From the NCBI GenBank assembly GCA_037576215.1, contig JBANDB010000007.1, positions 1,085,001-1,149,000 on the forward strand: a stretch of 64,000 nt of DNA, read 5' to 3'. How positions within the stretch are numbered: position 1 is the first letter of the stretch; each line of letters opens with the position of its first letter. Both the position numbers and the translations under genes were made by a program. The notes under the pieces are model-generated. The model saw only the letters and a list, made by a program, of their open reading frames with translations, made no database searches and had not been told where the DNA came from. This DNA comes from Armillaria gallica (taxonomy: Eukaryota > Basidiomycota > Agaricomycetes > Agaricales > Physalacriaceae). Positions 54,730 through 64,000 of the stretch are shown here, piece after piece.

Positions 54730-56890
54730 CTATTCCCTCAACCGCGACGGTTGGTAAAGGGGATGCAAGTTCCGCGTCTTGAAGGTCGCGCGCACACCAA
54801 ACAACAGCATCTGAAAAATGATGTTTGAGTAAAGGAGAACAGACAAAAACAAAGGAAACCCACTGTAGACGGCGTAGGGTATATCGTCGGTTTTGGAGAA
54901 GATATGAAATATTGATATTAAATTGATATTAATAAACGAGTTCGAGGGAAAAGGCCATACTGCAAGCAAAGCACAGTGGATTCACAGACTGAAACAATGC
55001 TTAACCAACAAAATATGGGCAGGGAGTCAGCAACGTACCTCGTAACAGTTATTTGCGTTTCCAGCAACCCTATTCAATGAAAAGAGCGAATCGAGCATCA
55101 AATTCTCAGCGACGTGCGGCCAAGATATGATCTTCGAAGGTGTGAGTCTCCCGAAACAATAAGTCGGTCGTGCCGTACCTCTTCCTACGGCACATCGCCA
55201 CCTCTGATGCTGAGTCAGGTGGGATTGGGAGGTTGGTGATGGGCGGCGTTCTCCACGCAACCGAACATGGAGAACACGATGTCTGATCCCAAGGAGCAAT
55301 ATTTTCCACCAATCTCGTCATAAATGCATAGTACTGAACACTCCACAGTGATGCCATAAGCGCCATCGCAGCAACGAGCTTCTCCAGCTTCTTAAAGTTC
55401 TTTTCCCTCCACCGTTCGAAGAATCGGCCCAATGGGATTATTGGGTCTGGGAGCTCCAGCGAGACGAGGTATAATTGCATTACATATTGCGCCAATGTCT
55501 TGCCCGAAACGAGGTTTCACGTTCCGTATCGATGACCAACGTCTCAAAGACGTGGGGTATGGCAAACGCGCATAAGAACGTACACATGTATCGGAGGGCC
55601 GTGCACCCAATGTTGCAACATTCATAGAGGACGCACCCCAACAGTTCGGCGGGCAAAGAAAATGACAAGGGTGTATAGAATATCGCGCAGAAGTTTAGCA
55701 AGTCATGGTCTTGATGCCGGGAACGCGGGCAGCAAAAAGTTTCGAATCAAATATTGGGGAGGATGGGTCAAGAAACCAGTGGCCTAGTTGTATTTGTGGA
55801 ATGATGTATCCGGTCCACGGGGACGATGTCGAGCGCAGCTTTCCGTATCTTAGGGCACGTATACACCTAATACTGTTCCTGCGAGATGATTAGAACGATG
55901 CGAGAATAGGCATCGATAAGGTAAACATACCGCAGGCGATGAAGCTGAAGGGTATAGCCTTTCGTTAGTTCCATAACCTTGGGGACAGGAGTTGCTGATA
56001 TCAAAGCGATGTGAATGAAAAAAAAATGTTACATTCAAAAAAGCACATACCAGTCAGCAAAAGATGCATATATGCAGGTCAAAAGAAAGTTAGGATTGAT
56101 ACCGGCTTGATCTTGATCTCGATATTGATAACAATCTGCGCACCAAAGTCAACACTTGATGCGTCCGTGTCAACTACCAAGCACATACCTCTCCAGCGGA
56201 CAAAACCCAGCTTACCTTCCCTCGATTACCACAGCGCAAGACGCCGGTTCGTCGTCCCTCCTCGCAGCATAGCAGACTGCGAGTAAGATACAGGGCGGAA
56301 TTGTTCAGCGAAGATGGGTGAGCAAAGTGGCACAGATCAGTGATCGGACCCTTCGCGAGTAGACAGATCTTCTCCTTAAATCCCCTCGCATCCGTATCCT
56401 TCAACCGAGGACCGTCGAGTCAATGCGCAAATCGCCTCAAGTTTTGGTCTTGAACGTGTGAGGAGGAGGGAAGATTCCTGGGAGAGAAGGGGTTTTTAGC
56501 GCATGAATTTATGGGATAGTTGAGGACTCACCATAATCAAACTTCAGTGCCCATTCTTCCCCCGCGCGTAGCGAGTCCATCCTTCAATCCAACCCGTTCC
56601 AATTTATCAGTCCGACTTGCTGCCGTCTCTGGCCATCGCCCGCATAGTGCGCGCAGGAACACGATACATGGTAACCATGGTCCGATAAAATCGAGGCTGA
56701 CGCTATACGTGTAAGGGACGATGTCGAGGGAAGAAAGTCCACGAACTTAGGGATCCAAAGGGAGGACGTGGGAGGAGAATCTATGCAAAGGTGTGTTGGC
56801 CACAGAGAAGAAAAAACAAGAATCGACAGCTCACCTGAAGTCAAAAGAGAAGGTCCATCCCGGAGAATGCGTAACCGCCATGCTTAGATG
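54730..56890 (-). CDS. Multi-exon putative membrane protein, family unknown
   Basis: Minus-strand exons suggest a spliced gene. It starts MAVTHSPGWTFSFDFR before a GTGAGC donor near 56.84 kb. Hydrophobic exons follow near 55.7-55.5 kb (LPAELLGCVLYECCNIGC; YMCTFLCAFAIPHVFET) and 55.49-55.1 kb (LEKLVAAMALMASLWSVQYY). The last exon is hydrophobic (SGFPLFLSVLLYSNIIFQML) and ends FKTRNLHPLYQPSRLRE at 54730. Several phrases recur in a truncated copy at 61.86-62.3 kb. Exon borders were not resolved, and damage cannot be excluded. Confidence 0.4.
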
Positions 56891-57219
56891 GAGTTGCAAT
56901 GAATTTGTGCAGGGGTAGTGGATTGCGCATGGAAGAGGTTCGGAGCGTGGTCGACGATGAATCGCGCCTCTAAACTCCTGCACGACGGCTTGCGACAAGC
57001 CAGCTTCGTCGTTCCATCGTTGGTCGCCGGAACACGAAGGGTGTATAGATGCGAGGTTGGAGCTGCCCTCAGTAACATGGGATGAAGGAAAGATGTCAGG
57101 AAGCTGGTGTAGTAATGTCAGCCACCAAAGTCAAGGGCTCTACAGAAAAGATGTACGCAGATTCGTGTTCTGTGCCAGTTTGGTGGGCCCGACAACGACA
57201 TTGGTCCTAGTCGCCGAAA

Positions 57220-59765
57220 ATCATGGTAGTACCATACGTCAAAAGACGCTCTCTGTATGCTTCGTTGCTTGATGGAGCAGAAACCGAGGGCCGCGTTGAC
57301 ACCAGTCACTTCAACTCTCCGCTGTTGCCGTTGGTAGTCGTCCCATCCATCTCTGTGGCCGAAATATGATACGATCGTCTCAACGCAAATTGGCATGGCA
57401 CGCTGAGGTCAAGATACACGGCGTTGGCGAAGGGAAGACGTCTCTTGAATGGATTGGGACGAGAATGGACATTGGAACGCCGACAATCTCTGGAAGAAAG
57501 ATCCGAAGATGTTGTGTTGTGGGTGGTACGAGAAAAAGAGGAAGTTGCCATCACGATCCGCGTTCCTCCCAAAGAGGAATCGTCCTCGTTTTCCTTCTTA
57601 CCCCTTCCTTCAAAGATTTACTTTGCTTTACATCGTCTATCTGCTCGTTCACTGTATCCTTCGTCCGTGATTTTCATTTCTGCGACCTTGATTCCGTGCT
57701 TACGCGTTTCTCTCCATTCCGTCCCTCCAGATTCTTGAAAATTATCCAATACCGTTATACCCCAGATCATCGGGTTGTGGCTCCTGTCATCAGTCGGAGG
57801 ACCGCGGCTATTTGCTCAGGCGAAGATGGCGAGGCTGAAGTGATTACGACCTGAACGGCGCATGAAATTATCTTCACGAGGGTTGTTAGATATGCAAAGG
57901 TGTGCGCTGTATTGTTTGTTTTCTAGTTGTCTTTTAATACGTTTCCTAGGAGTACCATACGGTGAAGAATATTACGATCTGCAAGAGCGGTATGGAAGGG
58001 TATGCTGTTGTCAAGCCCCCAAAGGACCACGACAAGAGCAAGTTTGTTGTTCATCCCGTATTCATGCTTACGACGCTCCACGTAGCCGGATTCCTTGCAA
58101 AAATGCAAGGCAGTGATAACGACGCCTATATCTGCTCAAAAGTCAAGTCTGTCAAAGCTGTCCCACGTTTGATCAGCAATGATGCTACATGCGGTGTGTT
58201 CGTCGTGAACGCGTGGGTGGAATCCGAAGGTATACGTTATCAGATGTCATTGCGGTAGACATTTCAGGTATGTCTTTATTTCAGTGGTACTCAAAAATTG
58301 GTACTAAAGAGCCCGGCCAAATTGTAGCGCAGCTCAAGGGCATGTGAACTTCGCCTGAACACCCTTCAACGTGGTTTGGCTATGCACGCTGGTCATAGTG
58401 CGCCAACGCCGGCCCAAAAACGCTCAGTTGCAGCCGCTTCGAAGCCCAGGATCACAGAGGTTGCACCTGCCCTTGGACCCCGTTTCTCTCCTAGCAAACG
58501 TCCTGTTGACGTCCAGAACACAGTACTTAATACCGTTGGCGACACCTGTGACACCGAAATTTCGGCACTTGACGTAAACGCGGATCTCGGGACTTGCGGC
58601 GTTGATTCCCTCATGTCTATCGAAAATTTGCGCAAGTTTGAACAGTCTTTCCCTCAAATGCAATTCGACGCGAATATCTTTAGCACCTGCAATATAACGG
58701 AGCTGGGGCGCGAGATCTCGTCCCCGGTTGGATCGCAAGCAGCCTCTGTGATAAATACCGCAGAGACGGCATCCACTCCAGAACCTACTCTGCAAGGTGA
58801 TGCGTCTCAGTCGACCGACGTCTGTTCCATCCTGCTGGAACTCATATCCTCCTTCACGGGCTTCGAAACATCAAACCTTGACCTGAATGCGGACACGGAT
58901 ACCGCCTACGGCTTAGTGAATCCCCTCTTCAACGGCAAACTTCAGACGTTCTTCCCTGATGTTACCCTCGATCAAACCTTCTGTCTGCAGCACCCTCTTG
59001 GATGAGGTCACGGCGCAGGTCCAAGCAGGGCCATCGTCATCGAGTCCTGATTTGGTTGATACAAAGTCCACATTCGTCTCTGTTCTTGGGTTGGACAAGT
59101 CGGATATCCCAGACGACACCGAGTTTGAGACTACCGGGCTCGACTCCCTGACCGCTGCCGAAGCTCTTCATGCTATTCAGACGAAATATAGCCTCGAGTT
59201 CCCGTCCAGCCTCTTTGAACTGCACACTACGGCGAAGGCGATTAACCAGTATATCGCCTGGTAAAGTCGCCGAAGCCGGTTCAAGAGACGGTGATGGATC
59301 CTGATAAGGAAGAGGATCTTCTGATCTTACACCCGAGCAGGCCCAGACGGGATCCCGCCCGACGCGTTCGTGCCGTACCCTGTTCCCTGGAGGATGTCGG
59401 AGAAGGAGACAAGCCCATGTCTTTTGGCCGATGATTGGTCAGGGCTGCCAGTGGTGGGTGCACTGTTGAAGGTGATCTGCCTTCCTGGGACACACTGTAC
59501 GACCTTTCCTACGCCTCATGTGAGTCTATTCTCCCCATTGTTGATTAGTGTGTCCTAACGCATTGCTATCAGCTGGGCAGGCACTTGTTGATGGATGTGC
59601 GTATCTGGATGAACTTTGAGAGTGCACCGCAATATCATAGTAGTTTTATAATAGATGCCCTTGATAGAGAGCCGCTTTATTTACATAAATAATGTATCTA
59701 GTTCAAAATGAGATCTTCAAGAGAAGATGGCGTAAAAAGCGAGCAGGGGAGCACACGGTCGTCTT
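57220..59765 (+). repeat. Duplicated PKS block, copy 2
   Basis: It is the direct-orientation partner of 1-3270 and richer in CpG. It lacks about 650 bp in the TE region relative to copy 1. Confidence 0.9.
57740..59560 (+). pseudogene. Non-reducing polyketide synthase 3' remnant (PT-ACP-ACP, TE mostly deleted), copy 2
   Basis: The PT domain ([39 protein letters not shown]) has a TGA where copy 1 has CGA near 57850, the same 50-nt intron, and the same one-base frameshift near 58235. An 8-base deletion near 58345 (private) ends the next frame. The ACP pair is in better shape: 58376-59005 carries [10 protein letters not shown], and 58959-59264 carries [11 protein letters not shown]. Soon after the second ACP the sequence jumps to the last part of the TE, so the GxSxG elbow is gone. 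It cannot give a functional synthase. Confidence 0.85.
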
Positions 59766-61780
59766 GGCACTCCAGCATTTTGCTCGGTATATGGCCTAGG
59801 TGCAAATTCAAAAATGTCGAGGGAAAATCCATATGAAGAGATCAGAAGACAAGAGACAGGATGCTGGCGAGCATTGACAGCTCTCACCTAGATGTGATGC
59901 CAAAAGCGAACCAAAAAATGTCTCGTACCTCGTACAGGCGGTTGTACAACCGAGTACTGGTCACAAATACTGTCCCGCATCTTGCTCGCCAGAACGAAAT
60001 GTTTTTGAACACGTTCGAACAAGACGACCAAGGGAAGACACGAGGTACAAAGAGTGAATTTCTGCGTAAGGGGAACGGGATTGTCGACGTCCGTTGCCTT
60101 GCATGAGTCTGTGTCGAACAGAAAGGCTTTGCAGTCACGACATTTGTTGTGGTCTCGTTCAGCTCCTCGTCCAAGAGTTCATTGCATCATGACTGGAGAG
60201 ATGTCTTGATGGTGAAGGAGGCGCTGGTCAGAACTATTGTCAGATAGCTACAAAGGGAACGTACCTTTTCTTCCCTTGGCGTTGGCTTCTCAGAATCCCT
60301 TCCGCCCGCCGCACGATGGAGAATCTTTTCTAGATCCTGCCCTGTACTTCGTACCATGCTCAGCGAACTGAGTATCTTCGTCGGTGTATACTGGAGAACG
60401 TCGTGCCGTCCAAGCGAAGCCGTCAAGGGTTAGACACCATGTCCCACGAAGCGAACGAAGACCGGGCCGATGCTATCCAGCCGCCCTCAGAAATCCTACG
60501 GCAAGACGCCCAGGAATTCGATCCCAGCCTGCCTAAAGAGGACGTGTTGACGAGAACTTGAGACGGGTGCGCAAGTACTCACAGAAATAGTAACTCGTAT
60601 GGTTTTGACATGTATCTTTCCCTAAGTGTTGACGAACTCAGACACAGTCTGGTACCCAATTTCCAGCGCGACACAGCATGCTACCGCAGACCAAGAATTA
60701 CACTGGGCCTGTCCATCCTCGCTCCAGTGAGTCTTCTCACATTTCATCGAACCGACATTTGTCGAACATGTGTTCCATGTGGTATGGTGTCGTGATTCGT
60801 ACGTTTTAATGCGTGAGATAGTGCTCAGGGCTTGAATTTGCCGGATCTTGTGATGAAAAGGAGTCTATCATCGCAGTTGGTGTATTAAGCGGTGTTGGTA
60901 TTCAATATAGCGGACAGACATTGAAGGCGCCCCCGGCACCATGCAATACGACAACATTGGAAAGGTTACAAAAACCGCCCGTTCTTTTGTCAAACCATTC
61001 TGCAATGTTGGATCTAGGCCAGTGACCAGATGACTTCTTGAAGAAGAATAGGTTCCAGCACACACCAGTGCCAGAGTAGAAGAAGCTACAGAATACTCAG
61101 GCCAGGACACATGGGCGTGAATCAAGCGACCTACTTTGCGCTGTTGACCCAAAAAAGCGGAAGCCCTTGTTGATATCAGGCGACTGTCGTAGCGTCAATC
61201 TATTGACCTTCGTTGAGACCAAATCATTCCAACCAAGTGTTATCAATGGTGTCCGATGCGGATGCAAGGAAAACGCCATGAACAGATGTTCCCCTAAAGG
61301 CTGAACCCAGACGCCAGTTCCAAGATCAACGATGGCGACAGAATCATCTTCCCGTGCTTTAGAATAGAATGGTCGCATAAATTGTTGCGATTCCCAGAGA
61401 AGCGAGATAAGCGAGCGTGTCTGAATCGATGACCCCCTTGTCCCTGCTCGGCGATCGCTATCTCGACGGGAAAAGGTAAGCTCTCTCGACGACGACGAAA
61501 GGGAGATAAGGATTATATTGATATTGTTAGAGTATAAAAAGTAAGGATTGAATATTCAGAAAGCAAAGAATGAAATGTCGGTTCCGCTAATACTCAGAGC
61601 ACGTAGGGTCGTAAACTTCTCAACCCGTCTCTGATACTCGAATGGGAAGCTAAGTTTGTCGTTGTAGGTCCGATATGCCCCTGAAAAATAATACACGCTT
61701 CAAAGACTCGACGAAAACCTTGGATGCTGAGTAACCCTAACCCTGGGGAGAGGCAACATCAGGGCGAGAAGAATCAGGAA
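59766..61780. other. Decayed duplicated region, right copy
   Basis: It partly matches 51.6-52.2 kb. The minus strand near 60.43-60.27 kb could hold a short exon (STGQDLEKILHRAAGGRDSE before a GTACGT donor). No family recognised. Confidence 0.4.
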
Positions 61781-61859
61781 AAGTAAAGGAAACGCAAATT
61801 TTGCTCAAACTCCTCTCGAGACAAGGCCTGACATCGTACACCGCCTCTACGAATTCCTC

Positions 61860-62300
61860 CAGGATGGCTAGTTACTCCGCAACGGTTGTCAAGGGTTGGT
61901 GGACGGCATTGCGTCGTGCCTTCCTCATCTTTAAGGTCGTTGTGTACAGACCCAACACTGCACCTGAGATATGATGTTTTAGTGAAGGGAAACGACCGAA
62001 AACATAGGAAACACATCGTAGGTTATGCAGGGGTGTATCGTGGGTTTTGCGCAAGGTGGTAAATATTGATACTAAATCGATGTCAGTAAAAAACACATTC
62101 GAGGGGGGGAAATGCATACTGTACGCATAGTTCGTTCACAGACTGAAACGAAGGTTAATGTATGGGCAGAGAGTTAACGACGTACCTCATAACAGTTGTT
62201 CGTGTTTCCTGCACCCCGCTCCTCCATGCAAAGAGCGATTTAAGTCGGATTCTCAGTAACGCGTGGCGGAGATCACCTTGGTCTCGATGATCTTCAAGGG
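61860..62300 (-). pseudogene. Truncated paralogue of the 54.7-56.9 kb membrane-protein gene
   Basis: The minus strand aligns with 54.77-55.14 kb: 'acagactgaaac', 'gtatgggcagagagt...cgtacctc.taacagtt' and a last exon TTLKMRKARRNAVHQPLTTV against ATFKTRNLHPLYQPSRLRE. The upstream exons are missing. Confidence 0.55.
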
Positions 62301-62655
62301 TATGAGCCTCCGAAAGCAATGAATCGGTTGTGAACTACGCACCGCTCTCCAGACTCATGGTTGTCATTGGTAGCCCGTGACATCTTGTCGCATCTCTTCT
62401 CTTTGAGTGAGTGCATCTCGTCCTGTAGCCAAAGTTCTGTAAAACGGCATCTCGGCGAAGCCAGAACAAGGCGGGATAACGCATACCTACGGATTTACAC
62501 CCCGCGCCTCGATATCGCTGATACCGAGGCCGTTCATTGTTAAAATCACACAAGTGACGGCTATTCAGAGAGTTGAGAATCGATATCGCCAGGATAGAGG
62601 ATCAGCCAGAGGCACGCGAAAGTGGCACGTATTATGTAAGTTATTCACGTGAGTC

Positions 62656-64000
62656 GTGGATTCGTTGGAGTTATTATTAACCTTCCAACGTTTCCTTTCC
62701 TTTCTCCCGTCTTACCTGCCACCCACTCTACGAAACCCTGGTAGGCAAATGGACCCTGCTACATCTTCTGACAATGAGTCTGCGTCGTTCCGGCCCCGCG
62801 ATATCGATACAGTGAAGGAGACTCCTAGGAAGGTCAACAGCACCGAAACCAGGCGCCATGCGCGGGACAATATGTCCTACCATCGCGATATGGTTATCAA
62901 AGACCTTTCTCCAACAATTCCCCAAGTTTCACTCCAATTCTACCAAGAATCCGTCCTTCCTCAAGTGGACGCACAGGACATCGATAATGTTTTCGACGAG
63001 CTTGTGAAGCGCAAAGTGTTATTGGATGGGCGATGGAAACACTTCCCGAAGACGCCCTCAGAAAGCGGGGTGAACGAGAATGCAGCTTTCCAACCCATGC
63101 AGGAACTCTGGAAGGACGTTGTTGCTGCAGCTCGCGCTGCTGTCTCCCCGCCGAAGGCCACCATCTTTATGGAGACAAGAGCCGACGAAAGCGCCTTGTC
63201 GGAGGGAAGAAACGGTGGTTTCAAGTCAGATGGACATACGAGACTGCGTGCGTCAAGGAAAGCGCGTGTTGTGACGAAGAACTCTGCTACACTGGGTAAC
63301 CAGCTACACAACGCCGGTGGGAGCAGCAAAGTAAGTGGCATCGTGTGTCATAGTAATCATAGGGCTTACGTCTGTGTAGGACTTGATGGCCTGTGATCTG
63401 GCCACTATTGAAGAATACAAATTGAGGAACCGTGTGCGGGATCTACGTGACGTGATTCGTCTTCAATTTTTTTCTTCTTTCTTTGCCTGATCGACAATGC
63501 TAGAATGTCAGGAAGATCTCTGGCAATGCCGCGCAAATTTTATACTCCGACCCTTGCCGTAAATTTATCCGTGGTACCACTATCGGGGACGTGTCGACGA
63601 GGTTCTGGTTTTTTTCAAGATCGCATGTTTTTGTCACAGAGGCTTTCGATTTCATCTTGGTTCGTGCTCACTGATGTCTCTTTGGTTGTTTTCACAGTGC
63701 TCATCGCCACTCAGAATCCCCGCCCCCTCATTCATTATATCATCTCTCTCGTCTTTGCCTCTTTGAAAGATCTCGGGTTTGATCCTACGGTCCGGCGCGT
63801 TGCAGTACCGTTGCAAGAATCTCCTGGGAATAATACCCAATACGCGATCCAATACGATTATCGCGTCGGTAGCCATATATATCGAACCGTGGAGTGTCTG
63901 AGCTCCTTCCGTGCGGCCGGTCTGATCAGCCGCGGCAGTCGAGTGTGGAAGGTTTATCGTGTTGGCGACCCAGAGGATAAGTATTACGCTTTGAAAGATG
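62656..64000 (+). CDS. FunK1-type fungal protein kinase, 5' part (runs off the window)
   Basis: The likely start is the second in-frame ATG at 62749 (MDPATSSDNESASFRP), since the longer frame from 62656 begins in a hydrophobic leader not typical of the family. The first exon covers the N-terminal domain (FYQESVLPQVDAQDIDNVFD ... LLDGRWKHFPKTPSE). An intron at about 63330-63379 leads to DLMACDLATIEEYKLRN. After another intron near 63.45-63.50 kb come QILYSDPCRKFIRGTTIGD and FWFFSRSHVFVTEAFDFI. A third small intron near 63.67 kb precedes NPRPLIHYIISLVFAS, LGFDPTVRRV, HIYRTVECLSSFRAAGLISR and GSRVWKVYRV. These are FunK1 family landmarks. The kinase catalytic core would lie beyond 64000. I see no internal stop with these introns removed. 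Confidence 0.8.

Noticed and set aside
62656..62748. Start of the FunK1 kinase at 62656
   Set aside because: The extra leader is hydrophobic and unlike the family N-terminus. The ATG at 62749 fits better, though this is not proven.

Overview
This window looks like a transposon-rich accessory region from a mushroom-forming basidiomycete (Agaricomycete). The pointers are about 50-nt GT-AG introns, a HET-domain protein and a FunK1-type kinase of the kinds expanded in Agaricomycetes, basidiomycete-style non-reducing polyketide synthase fragments, a chromodomain Ty3/gypsy retrotransposon, and a KDZ DNA transposon carrying a TET/JBP-type dioxygenase. Family names were assigned by recognising motifs; no search was run.

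Layout. (1) 1-3270: decayed 3' end (PT-ACP-ACP-TE) of a non-reducing PKS. A second decayed copy of the same block lies in the same orientation at 57.2-59.8 kb. (2) 4495-31868: a Ty3/gypsy chromovirus with two 385-bp LTRs, a TTGAC/TTGAT target duplication and a self-priming PBS. Its gag and the start of pol lie left (5.0-9.8 kb), its integrase and chromodomain right (29.9-31.4 kb). (3) Inside it, 9821-29857: a 20-kb KDZ transposon with inverted ends that contain tRNA-like sequence. It carries a KDZ transposase with a CxC cluster (minus), an HMG-box-like gene (minus), an RNase H1 N-domain gene (plus), a TET/JBP dioxygenase gene (minus) and a coiled-coil gene (plus). (4) Two 3-kb near-perfect palindromes with the same ends as the KDZ element are nested inside it, one in the transposase gene and one in the HMG-box gene. 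(5) 32172-39092: a Ty1/copia element on the minus strand, itself split by a third, older palindrome. (6) 39-49.8 kb: mostly relics, small palindromic repeats and short ORFs. (7) 49.8-51.4 kb: an uninterrupted HET-domain gene. (8) 51.5-62.3 kb: diverged duplications around PKS copy 2, including a multi-exon membrane-protein gene and a truncated paralogue. (9) 62.66 kb to the end: the 5' part of a FunK1 kinase gene.

A mutational theme runs through the window. LTR-LTR differences, the differences between PKS copies, and the in-frame stops (nearly all TGA) in gag, pol, the KDZ genes and PKS copy 2 are what CpG deamination (CGA to TGA) would give. The KDZ element therefore encodes an enzyme family that acts on 5-methylcytosine while its own genes carry methylation-type lesions. 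The most interesting unit is the KDZ-TET element with its palindromic partners: shared ends, paired TGTCA-N2-TGACA motifs 34 bp apart, tRNA-like subterminal sequence, and one palindrome insertion whose removal with one 8-bp repeat rejoins a reading frame.
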